Below, piece after piece: positions 57,501-64,000 of a DNA stretch of 64,000 bases (within the stretch, counting starts at the first letter, position 1; each line of letters begins with the position of its first letter). The notes under the pieces were generated by a model that saw only the letters and a program-made list of their open reading frames with translations, ran no database searches and had not been told where the DNA came from. Source of the DNA: Diplonema papillatum (Eukaryota; Euglenozoa; Diplonemea; Diplonemida; Diplonemidae); the NCBI GenBank assembly GCA_030068145.1, contig JAPJBO010000820.1, positions 1 to 64,000 of the forward strand. Reading direction: 5' to 3'. The position numbers and the translations under genes are program-made.

Positions 57501-57507
57501 TCGCTGC
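42529..57507 (-). CDS. FBF1: FBF1-like distal-appendage coiled-coil protein, 5' end missing
   Basis: Three exons fit by phase: 57507-56554 (acceptor CGCGCAG), 43844-43451 and 43327-42529 (stop). Introns are 12,709 nt (56553-43845, donor CAT|GTTACG, acceptor ATCAAG, phase 1) and 123 nt (43450-43328, phase 2). The visible 715 or so residues are almost all charged coiled coil. Landmarks shared with animal FBF1 are MEARHAEALKQHKQQHDQ, then VGAVSSLHEK near the join, LRDIVEQQ, the heptad-rich AERQELNEKRKF.ESEYRRLEEYRAEA, and an end with QEQRSFLLSLASPEDF, matching the family's EQxFLxxL tail. FBF1 sits on centriole distal appendages and gates cilia, fitting a flagellate. At least one upstream exon is missing. 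An alternative is two separate genes, but the halves correspond to successive parts of one family. Confidence 0.7.
43860..45285. other. Left part of the long FBF1-like intron
   Basis: It contains two direct copies of a GATGAGCTCCGATGAAGAGAACCG-like block (about 44027 and 44238), tandem GAGGTACCTTGAATA at 43912-43950, and A/T runs near 44417-44500. No gene recognised; the 44.7-45.1 kb plus-strand frame (111 codons) resembles nothing I know. Confidence 0.45.
45286..45530 (-). repeat. Outer array of the CCCATTCTCGAACAC repeat, left
   Basis: Tandem copies of a unit of about 28-30 bp built from TTTTTGCCCATTCTCGAACAC. The mirror-image array is at 51146-51440. Together they bracket nearly 6 kb. Confidence 0.85.
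49005..49226 (-). repeat. Inner array, CCCATTCCAGCACTAT type, left
   Basis: Seven or eight copies of a 30-31-bp unit (CAAACTTTTTGCCCATTCCAG). The inverted partner is at 50570-50845. The unit is a sister of the outer array unit. Confidence 0.9.
49337..50020 (+). CDS. Unrecognised ORF inside the inner foldback element
   Basis: An open frame of 227 codons between the two inner arrays. It contains a low-complexity N-terminal half and a C-terminal part ending LSTLAQWLVIAYKGFTTVTDSLTNV that could be amphipathic or membrane-associated. No family recognised, and no start context to judge. As the largest frame between the arms it is the best candidate for an element-encoded protein, but it may be chance. 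Confidence 0.2.
   Translation: MFGGTAATGLRVKWLPISQTKASRLGAPLGARADSRLNASSSRRSAAGQSGRGCGTVLPPTQALQAVVDRHVPGPGAAFFFSSFFYRSRLVLRPRRRQSGQHVAKLHEPISSKGAHQSATYKRSADVRHLHYGSFQNHSTVGVYFSTDFAESSTTGRPQQSRDGDATALGVALRDPPTTDDKTGFITLLSTLAQWLVIAYKGFTTVTDSLTNVSRSVGDSHSMAQNG
50038..50292. repeat. 130-bp tandem duplication with palindromes
   Basis: Two copies begin GGTGAAAACCCTGGGG (50041 and 50171). Each has TAGCTAGCTA, the 14-bp palindrome AGCTACATGTAGCT and CACTCATTCCACGAAAA. The last motif also occurs at 55974 and, inverted, at 41812. Confidence 0.8.
50288..50572 (+). CDS. Small Cys-rich ORF beside the inner array
   Basis: The frame starts with a Met in the tandem duplication and reads about 95 residues before entering the repeat array. 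It contains CAHCDPVRHG, CTYCDRHTMMG and CECWIC, three close Cys pairs that could bind zinc. It has no recognised family. The frame continues through the array only because the repeat unit has no stop in that phase. Confidence 0.25.
50570..50845 (+). repeat. Inner array, right arm
   Basis: Tandem copies of GTGCTGGAATGGGCAAAAAG, the reverse of 49005-49226. Confidence 0.9.
51146..51440 (+). repeat. Outer array, right arm
   Basis: Copies of GTTCGAGAATGGGCAAAAAG, the reverse of 45286-45530. The array ends about 30 bases before the 3' end of the tRNA-Asp gene. Confidence 0.85.
51468..51474 (-). terminator. Pol III T-run after tRNA-Asp
   Basis: Seven T on the minus strand start two bases after the last tRNA base. 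Confidence 0.8.
51476..51546 (-). tRNA. tRNA-Asp(GUC): tRNA-Asp, anticodon GUC
   Basis: The 71-nt gene has a complete cloverleaf: acceptor TCCTCGG/CCGGGGA, an anticodon arm CCCGC-CTGTCAC-GCGGG with GUC, and a T arm CCGGG-TTCAATT-CCCGG. There is no intron. A T run follows at once. It lies within the long intron of the FBF1-like gene on the same strand. A poly-A retroposon begins about 14 bases upstream. Confidence 0.95.
51560..51890 (-). mobile_element. Poly-A retroposon, copy 2, upstream of tRNA-Asp
   Basis: Matches 41041-41395. Its A-rich end (plus-strand T run at 51560-51571) faces the 5' side of the tRNA gene, about 14 bases from it. This is reminiscent of elements that target tRNA genes, but with one case it may be chance. 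Confidence 0.65.
51891..53129. other. Intron sequence between retroposon and LINE
   Basis: No gene supported. The minus-strand frames between 52481 and 53024 may be the eroded 3' region of the neighbouring LINE, but I see no motif. Confidence 0.35.
53130..55620 (-). mobile_element. LINE with restriction-like endonuclease, frameshifted
   Basis: The frame enters at KGAKLVPLVKRGGGIRPIACGE (about 55610). It then shows ILQIDLANAFNSLQREAI, RGVQQGDPLGPLLFSLAL, a Pro/Ala/Glu-rich insert of about 150 residues (54700-55140), the catalytic TFYLDDGVTGG (about 54690) and GLSLNRGKCRL. A 26-bp tandem duplication (54495-54520 and 54521-54546) shifts the frame into the thumb and C-terminal part. That part has LCGHGA...HAQTCF and RKRPDISY...TTVLLDVAVTY, the P-D-x12/13-D core of a restriction-like endonuclease. 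Further shifts near 53420 and 53335 lead to a last piece (ITELRHIARANALREDRTVS). A run of A/T at 55608-55619 marks the left limit of the readable part. Dead copy, in the FBF1-like intron, same strand. Confidence 0.85.
54495..54546. repeat. 26-bp tandem duplication breaking the LINE frame
   Basis: Two exact copies of 26 bases starting TCTCATCGAGGGAGCACG. Because 26 is not a multiple of 3 it accounts for the switch from one open frame to the other at this point. Confidence 0.9.
55625..56553. other. Right end of the long FBF1-like intron
   Basis: A short array of the GAATGGGCAAAAAGTT repeat (55812-55880) and the CACTCATTCCACG motif at 55974 lie here. No gene. Confidence 0.5.
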
Positions 57508-57830
57508 CTGCGCGTGTGGTGTTGTGATACAGATGAGTTCAATTCTTCTGACCACGCTGGAACAGAAGTTGCGAGCCCGTTGGCTGCCGTAGGCATACCG
57601 TTGTTAATCTTCGTTATATGAAGCCGCGACAACTCCTTGCAAACTTCTCCCACGCGTTGCAGGAAATGAACAGGTGGGTATCGAATGCGAGGTCAGCTCG
57701 AAACAAGATATTGTAAAGAGTCAGAATCCCTTCCATAGACGATCTTTCTCCCACAACAACCCAGTTGAACCTCAGAAGCTGGAGCTGAAGTTCGAGTTCA
57801 GATGGCTTTCACCCGCAAATCTGGTATGTC
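57508..57830. other. Upstream of the FBF1-like exon
   Basis: Expected to be intron, since the exon at 57507 begins at an acceptor and lacks an ATG. No further exon identified. Confidence 0.4.
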
Positions 57831-58401
57831 TTGGGTCCAAATATTTCGGGCTATTGCAGTTAATACACTGCCAAATTCTCAATTCGACTTAATACACTGC
57901 CAAAATGATTACAACACCTCCGGAGCTTAACGTTGTATCAAGAGAGATCGCTTTCAGGTGATTCACAGTGGATGTCAGTGTTTGAGACCCCAATTTCAGT
58001 GTCTTCAAATTTCGCAGCACTCTTGTCTTGTCTGCTCAAAAGTGTGGGGCCCGAAATTCAGTGTGTTCAAATATTGTAGCAACTCTCAGATTTCGTCTGT
58101 ACAGGAGCACTTGATTGTGTGCGTGGGGGTACCATTCCAGAGTATTTGCGTTTGGCTGCCTGCCTTTCTCAACGGTCAATCTGAGATTTTCGGTGTGCAA
58201 GCTGAGATTTTGGCTTGTCCGCACAAGCTGGGAGCTCATCCAGAAATTCACTCCTCAGGTGCATGTATTAAGTCTGATAAAATTTTGGGCAGCGTATTGA
58301 GTCTAATTTTTTTTCGAAGTGTATTAAGTCGAATTCAAAATTTGGCAGAGCATTAAGTCGAAATTGAAATTTCATTGGTGTATTAACTGCAAAGACCCAA
58401 T
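57831..58401. mobile_element. MITE-like element with subterminal inverted repeats
   Basis: The ends read TGGGTC...CAGTTAATACAC (57831-57871) and GTGTATTAACTG...GACCCA (58378-58401). A second inner pair is CGACTTAATACACTGCC versus GTGTATTAAGTCGAATT (58319 on). It is about 570 bp long with no coding capacity. Confidence 0.6.
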
Positions 58402-58489
58402 TATAGCTATTTATTGGGAAAAATAAATTCCCTCTGGTGGAAATGGCTTGCGGAGCGTGACGATAAATTTCGTTTATTTTTTGACAGGA

Positions 58490-58705
58490 TTCCGTTGTGT
58501 TTACACAGGCCGGACAAATAAACGAATTTATTTTTTTCCGATCTCGGAATTTATTTTGCGCCGCCAGCTATTTTCAGTCGAAACAAATAAATGAAATTTA
58601 TTGTCCCTAGGGAAATAAATTCGTTTATTTTTCCGACTGAAAATAGCTGGCGGCGAAATAAATTCGTTTATTTTTCCGACTGAAAATAGCTGGCGGCGCA
58701 AAATA
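58490..58705. repeat. Inverted repeats around CGACTGAAAATAGCTGG
   Basis: CCAGCTATTTTCAGTCG (58564) is followed by two direct copies of its complement (about 58635 and 58678), each with AAATAAATTCGTTTATTTTTC. Probably the ends of small AT-rich elements. Confidence 0.65.
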
Positions 58706-58869
58706 AGGTCGTAGGCAGAAATCTGTAGGGGAGACCCCTCGCAAAATTTTTTTTCTCCCTGTGGTGAGTGAAATCGCGTGTTTTGAGCTCGTTTTGAGTC
58801 TAATTCATCCTTTCTGATCCTGCCAACTGTGAAAACAGCCCAAGGACAGAGGAAGAAATCAAAATCCCG

Positions 58870-59235
58870 ATGCCGTCGAAGCGCCAGCGCGAGGCAGATG
58901 ACATTCTGAAGAACGCCAAGGTGCCTGCAAAAAGTGCACCTGTGTACGAGGCGGAGTGGGAAGCGTTCGCAACGTTTGCCAAAATCAAAACGAGGAAGCC
59001 GTCAAAAACTGACTTTGTCCTGTACCTGGACAAATTGCACGAGTCACAGAAGGGCTCGTCGGTCGCGAGTATACTTTCTCGCTTGGCATCGACATACTAC
59101 CAAAAGTATAGCCAGAAGCTTGCAGTTGAGTACCCTGAGTTGTACGATCTTGCGCGCAGCTTCCGCAGCGGCGAGAAGCCGAAGCAATCTCCTGGGCTGT
59201 CCAAGGAAGACGCCATTGCATTCATGCAAGGCACA
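58870..59235 (+). pseudogene. Core-binding domain of a Crypton-like tyrosine recombinase, truncated
   Basis: ATG at 58870, then about 120 residues. YEAEWEAFATFAKIK, PSKTDFVLYLDKLHES and SSVASILSRLASTYYQKY follow the SAM-like core-binding pattern of phage/Crypton-type recombinases (W..F, VL.YL..L, S.L..HLS.L). The frame then runs into a local repeat with CACAACGTTCTGC copies (59278-59435) and stops at 59349 with no catalytic domain. It is therefore a fragment of a mobile recombinase gene or of a host gene using this fold. Confidence 0.45.
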
Positions 59236-59504
59236 TTGATCTGTGACCTGTCACTTACAACAACTCCACTCCTACACAACGTTCTGCTACGCAATGTCTC
59301 AGACACACAACGTTCTGCCGCGCACATTTGCTACGCAACGTTCTGCTAAACACCAACGTAACTGCAATGCAATATGCTCAACGTCTTACACAACGTTCTG
59401 CCGTGCACATTTGCTACGCAACGTTCTGCTAGACACCAACATAACTGCAAAGCAGTATGGTTTTCTTTCCATCCTCGGGAATTTATTTTTCCCAATAAAA
59501 TCAT

Positions 59505-59694
59505 TTATTCGGCAATAATTTCCGCCAATTTTGCCTCGGTGTCGGTTTTAGTCCCTCGGGAGGCCCTCGGGGGGGTTTGCAACCCTCGCCACTCGCTCCG
59601 CTCGTGGCTCGGGGTTGCAAACCCCCCCTCGGGCCTCCCTCGGGACTAAAACCGACACCTCGACAAAATAAACGGAAATTATCTTGCCGAATAA
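59505..59694. mobile_element. 190-bp palindromic MITE
   Basis: The ends are TTATTCGGC and GCCGAATAA. Inside, bases 59538-59659 form a very long hairpin (arms GGTGTCGGTTTTAGTCCC... and complement, loop around CGCCACTCGCTCCGCTCG). A right-half copy lies at 61488-61579. Confidence 0.8.
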
Positions 59695-60544
59695 ATGCTT
59701 ATTATTCACTGTGATTAATAGAGGAAAAAGGCACTCGAGTTTTTTATTTTTTGGCCACGAGTGCCGGGAGTGCCCGAATCGTCCGTTACAAAAAACCTGA
59801 CACCACGAGCATCTAAGGTGACAGAAGGGAGCGCGCAGAATTTTTGAGCAGTTCGAGTCGACTTTGAGCTCATCCGGAGTCCTAGGTGCAGAAACAGAGC
59901 TGGCTGGAGTGCCTCAGAGTCGAGAGATGAACCTCTGTGCCTGAGGTCCCTCAGGCTTTGCCTTCTGCAGAGAATTGCCCCGTTTGGTGCAGTTCCCTTC
60001 AGGAAACCCCCGTCTGCTGTGAATTCCTGCAACAATTCGTTCTCGTACATTTGTGAACGTGCAAATATCACCACTGGCGTTCCGTCTGCACCGATGGCAG
60101 CGCCAAAGATGGCAGCAAAGGCAGCACCAAAGCGTTCTGCCAAGAAGCTCTCAGAGGACCGCCTCGCACCGCTCTTTCTCCTTCTCTTTCGTCATCAGCA
60201 CAGCATTCCTCGTGTGTTCCGACTCACTTTCGGTTGTGCATTAGTCATTTACTTGGTTGGCGACCATTTTTATTCACTTTTGTGTCATTTATGTGCATCA
60301 CACATCCTCATTTTTTTGTGCTGTCCCATATTTTTGGAGCCGTGACATAATGAGCGTTTGCGTGACAAAATGAGCGTTTGCGTGACATAATGAGCGTTTG
60401 CGTGACCCGAATAATGGAGTGAAGAAATTTTGTGACCCATGCAAAAATTTTGTTTTTGCTGCATTTCTCATTGGTAATCTACCCTTAAAATACCGTATTT
60501 CTGAGTACATGGGTGTTAGGACCACCCTTAGCGAGTCTAGAGGT
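59695..60544. other. Sequence between MITE and 36-bp array
   Basis: Three direct copies of TGAGCGTTTGCGTGACA lie at 60350-60400. The minus-strand frame 60143-59715 has no recognised domain. No gene called. Confidence 0.4.
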
Positions 60545-61490
60545 AACCTTTTGCTCAGTCCGGCGTTTGTGCAAACCCGAACATTTTTGTCCAGTCCGGC
60601 GTTCGAGCCTTTTTGCCCAGTCCGGCGTTTGCGCAAACCCGAACCTTTTTGTCCAGTCCGGCGTTTGGGCAAACCCGAACCTTTTTGTCCAGTCCGGCGT
60701 TTGCGCAAACCCGAGCCTTTTTGCCGGTCCGGTTTGTCCAACCCGAATTGTTTTGCTCAGTCTGGCGTTGGTGCAAACCGAACCTTTTTGTCCAGTCCGG
60801 CGTTGGTGCAAACCCGAGCCTTTTTGCCCAGTCCGGCGTTTGTGCAAACCCGAACCTTTTTGTCCAGTCCGGCGTTTGCGCAAACCCGAGCCTTTTTGCC
60901 CAGTCCAGCGTTTGTGCAAACCCGAACCTTTTTGTCCAGTCCGGCGTTTGCGCAAACCCGAACCTTTTTGCCGGTCCGGTTTGTCCAACCCGAATGTTTT
61001 GCTCAGTCTGGCGTTGGTGCAAACCCGAACCTTTTTGTCCAGTCCGGCGTTGGTGCAAACCCGAACCTTTTTGTCCAGTCCGGCGTTTGTGCAAACCCGA
61101 ACCTTTTTGTCCAGTCCGGCGTTTGCGCAAACCCGAGCCTTTTTGTCCAGTCCGGCGTTTGTGCAAACCCGAACCTTTTTGTCCAGTCCGGCGTTTGCGC
61201 AAACCCGAACCTTTTTGCCCAGTCCGGCGTTTGTGCAAACCCGAACCTTTTTGTCCAGTCCGGCGTTTGCGCAAACCCGAACCTTTTTGTCCAGTCCGGC
61301 GTTTGCGCAAACCCGAACCTTTTTGTCCAGTCCACCCGAGCCTTTTTGCCCAGTCCGGCGTTTGTGCAAACCCGAGCCTTTTTGCCGGTCCGGTTTGTCC
61401 AACCCGAATTGTTTTGCTCAGTCTGGCGTTGGTGCAAACTGGAACCTTTTTGCCCAGTCCGGCGTTTGCGCAAACCCGAACCTTTCCGCT
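60545..61490. repeat. 36-bp tandem array with open frames on both strands
   Basis: The unit is TTTGCGCAAACCCGAACC then TTTTTGTCCAGTCCGGCG, with variants. A longer block containing GGTCCGGTTTGTCCAACCCG recurs three times, giving a higher-order pattern. As 36 is 12 codons with no stop, frames of 300 or more codons exist on both strands. I regard these as repeat artefacts. Confidence 0.9.
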
Positions 61491-61579
61491 CGTGGCTCGG
61501 GGTTGCAAACCCCTCGGGCCTCCCTCGGGACTAAAACCGACACCTCGACAAAATAAACGGAAATTATCTTGCCGAATAA
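61488..61579. repeat. Right half of the palindromic MITE
   Basis: Matches 59596-59694, ending GCCGAATAA. Confidence 0.8.
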
Positions 61580-62230
61580 TGTACAATAATCCATTCGTTT
61601 CACAACCGTGTAATAATATCTAATAATTTCTGATAAAATCTAATAATTTGGGGCGGATTTCGGAAATCTAATAATAGGTAATAAGTGATTGTCTGCCAGT
61701 TTTCAAGGTAAAAAAACTGGACCCAGCTACCAGGGTACTGCAAACGTATCGAATGAAAGCTAGAATGTACAAACTAAGCCAGGTATCCCGGCTTAGGTTC
61801 GGCTGCATCAGTGTTGGCTTTCGACATACTTCTGTGTGGGTTCGGTAGACCGCCAAAAATTTGACCCAAAATTTGAAACAGTTTTCGAACGTCTGAACAA
61901 AAACAGATCGATGGCAGCGTACTATCCTCACTCCCGTTAAAACAAAACAGGTTTGAAGGAATTGCGCACAAACAAAAAGGGACGTAAGTGAAAATGCCCG
62001 TTGTACATCGTGACGACATTGATCTTTCTACTGTGAAGTGGAAATACACCAGCAGATCAAAGAAAGGGGGGAAAGGTGGAAAATGCAGATCAAACGGGAG
62101 TAGAATGTGCGCACGCTGATCCGTCTCTTGACTTAGATTGCCGTGTTTGTGAAAGCTGTCGAGGGGCCCCTCCATAGGTTCTCGCATGATTCGTTCGCCT
62201 TTGTAACACTATCCGTTTGTAGTAAACCCC
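61580..62230. other. AT-rich region without recognised gene
   Basis: TCTAATAAT recurs four times at 61617-61672. A short plus-strand frame from ATG 61996 (42 codons, basic, KKGGKGGK) is too weak to call. Confidence 0.4.
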
Positions 62231-63623
62231 GTACCTACCCCCCCGTGAACATGTCACCCCCTTTTGTGCAAAAATCCGCTAGGGGGTGACATACTCAAGG
62301 GGGGTGACATACTTAAGGGTTTGCAGAGGTCATCTGAGCCTCGGCTGGGGGGAAACGTCCTTAGCAGCCCTTCTAGGACACGACCGAGGCAGAACGCTGG
62401 GCCCATGGCAAGGTACCAGATGCTGAAAGACCCGCCCGACTTCCAACCCCAGTTCCTCAGGACCCCCTGCCGGCAGGGAGACCCTGCCGACGCGCTGGAC
62501 CTCAACGCAACAAGCAGCAACAAGCTCGGACGACTGGGCATAACGCGTCGCAAGCCGAACCAATGTGCCACATTGACGATCGGACGCGTACAAAGCAGAC
62601 CAGGCACGAACGTGAAGAGAGTGATGATTGAACCGTTGCGCAAAGCAGACCAGTGGCATGAATGACGTAAGTGATACGTGATTGTCATCATACCGACTTC
62701 CCTTACCTACATTGTTCTGTCGGCCAGAGGCTTTTAGCCTAGGAGACCTATTGCGGTTAACGGTACGGCCCGATGCAAGAGAATGAGATCTCCCGTGATC
62801 CACTGCTCTCCTTCTCGCGCACAGCAGACATAATGGCCGCTGTGTCCAGGCCGCTGCTTCCGGCTCAGCATTCGCTCAAAATTCTGCATTGAACGCCCCT
62901 CAGATTGCAAGTGCAAGACACTAGCAACAATTTTACAAACTTCCTTCTCTTGTTCACAGTCCGTGCTTCAGCAAATCGTGTTGGCAAAATGATAACATTG
63001 CGAGGTCTGGATGTGTTTCGAAGTAGGTCGTTCCATCAGGTGCAGCCACCGGGAACAAGCCGAACAATCCACTCTCAAGAAGTTCCGATGCATCCTGATG
63101 GGCGTTTCCTTGAAATTTCTCAGGTATACACTTGCGGATTTGGGACAATGGCGGACAGTGTTCCTGTCTCGACGTCTTGCTGAAGAAAAGTCGTGAGGTC
63201 GTTGCAAGCGTCATTCGCAACCGACGCAATGCGGTTGACCATGTTGTGCATTGAAGGAACTCTAGGATGGCCCCAATTAGCAGCTGTTGCCCAAGTTTTG
63301 AATCCCGCGAAACCTCTCATTTACAACGTTGTTGGCTGCTTCAAGACCACGTGTCACTTCGGCGGTCGCGCAAGCAACCAAAGAGGCGAGGATGAACGCT
63401 CCGATTAGTCTGCTGCTGTGCATGCTCACCGGTGCTGAGGCGGCGGTGAAAGCGGAAAACTCACCAAAAAAAAAACCGTTCAAAAAAAAATTCGCTGCGC
63501 GGGGCCACTCCCCCCCCCACTGGGACAACAGGACAAAACCTTGAGTATGTCACCCCCCCCTCTCAGGCCTTGGTACTCAAGGGGTTTTTGGGGGGTGACA
63601 TGTTCACGGGGGGGGGTAGGTAC
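62231..63623. mobile_element. TIR element carrying a USP fragment
   Basis: The ends are GTACCTACCCCCCCGTGAAC/ATGTCACCCCC (62231-62261) and its inverted copy (63591-63623), differing only in the length of the C run. A second inverted motif, GGTGACATACTCAAGG / CCTTGAGTATGTCACC, lies just inside. The interior holds a ubiquitin-protease domain and no transposase, as in gene-capturing non-autonomous elements. Related GC-run/GGTAGGTG sequence occurs at 1740 and 37938. Confidence 0.75.
62790..63423 (-). pseudogene. Ubiquitin-specific protease (USP/C19) domain, frameshifted
   Basis: From ATG 63423 the frame opens with a hydrophobic leader (MHSSRLIGAFILASLV) that looks like a signal peptide, then RFRGIQNLGNSC, the USP Cys box. 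The next codon is TAA. Reading one frame over gives AILEFLQC..W, then IPEKFQGNAHQDASELLES, the second USP box. After another shift near 62945 comes GHSGHYVCCAREGEQWITGD, the His box. Cys and His boxes are only about 160 residues apart, much closer than in most USPs. The three boxes in the right order make the family clear. Two shifts make it non-functional as read unless they are assembly errors in a repeat. Confidence 0.7.
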
Positions 63624-64000
63624 ACGTATATTATTTACTCACGGATACTATTTACTTCACGGATACTACCGTACTTGGAAAAAAGGGTGTGGGCCTCCAC
63701 CGTCAGGTGGGCCAGGCTAGTTCCGGGGTGGCTCCCTGGGAGGGACAGGGACGGGGTTAGTCACGCCTTAGCAGTCCCAGGGCCTCTCCCCACCCACCTG
63801 TATGTGTTCTCGTGGTCACCGCTACCGCGTTGACCTTTCCCGAGAGAGAGAGAGTGAGTTTGAATAGAGCATCTATTTGGTATCGGAAAGTAGGTGCGAG
63901 ATCAGGCTAACCTTGTGCGCTAGCTTCGTTTAACCGAGAATCTAATAATCAGGGCTTACCCCACATTCTCGCTTTCATTTTATTTCCATTCTCTTTTTAT
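63624..64000. other. Right edge, dispersed repeat only
   Basis: Bases 63760-63845 match 21683-21760 (CCCAGGGCCTC, ACCGCTACCGCGTTGACC). A GA run follows at 63841. No gene. Confidence 0.5.

Noticed and set aside
60398..61623. Overlapping frames of 300-378 codons on both strands
   Set aside because: By-products of a stop-free 36-bp repeat; equally long on both strands, with no unique sequence.
61996..62124. 42-codon basic plus-strand ORF
   Set aside because: Too short and without a recognisable domain, acceptor or conserved partner.

Overview
The window looks like nuclear DNA of a repeat-rich, flagellated heterotrophic protist. It is eukaryotic: several genes are split by GT-AG introns, a eukaryotic tRNA-Asp gene is present, and DNA transposons, LINEs and a tyrosine-recombinase retroelement are common. 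My best guess is Euglenozoa, possibly a diplonemid. The reasons are that the retroelement has the recombinase-before-reverse-transcriptase order of VIPER-type elements of trypanosomatids, that all recognised host genes lie on one strand, and that there is a secreted polysaccharide-degrading enzyme and a basal-body protein. No spliced-leader gene was found, so this placement is an inference.

All recognised host genes are on the minus strand. Reading right to left they are: an FBF1-like distal-appendage coiled-coil protein (exons at 57.5-56.6 kb and 43.8-42.5 kb, separated by a 12.7-kb intron); SUA5, the threonylcarbamoyl-AMP synthase for tRNA t6A (exons at 37.7-37.0 and 31.6-31.2 kb, 5.4-kb intron); an unrecognised multi-exon gene (30.0-27.8 kb, perhaps on to 27.1 kb); a secreted GH115-like alpha-glucuronidase (25.6-23.2 kb); a PDZ/zinc-ribbon/J-domain protein (17.2-14.8 kb); and a type IIC (Na+/K+-ATPase-like) P-type ATPase (exons between 11.8 and 5.2 kb, with its remaining exons beyond the left part of the window or out of sight). 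Exons were joined by family alignment and matching codon phase.

Introns carry most of the mobile DNA. The ATPase intron 3 holds a 3.3-kb array of 48-bp repeats. The SUA5 intron holds a decayed tyrosine-recombinase/RT element and, next to it, a LINE with a possible 10-bp target-site duplication. The FBF1 intron holds nested inverted repeats built from short tandem repeats, a tRNA-Asp(GUC) gene, a poly-A retroposon beside that tRNA, and a frameshifted LINE with a restriction-like endonuclease. Elsewhere there are LINE remains and a Cys/His-rich ORF (0-1.6 kb), small elements with terminal inverted repeats (2.8-3.6, 3.8-5.1, 57.8-58.4 and 62.2-63.6 kb, the last carrying a broken ubiquitin-protease domain), foldback-like satellite pairs (38.3/41.0 kb), and a 36-bp repeat array (60.5-61.5 kb).

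The most interesting unexplained feature is a family of ten near-identical 75-nt modules in two clusters (12.3-13.2 and 17.6-18.5 kb) on either side of the J-domain gene. Their ends pair perfectly only if read on the minus strand, so they may encode a small structured RNA.
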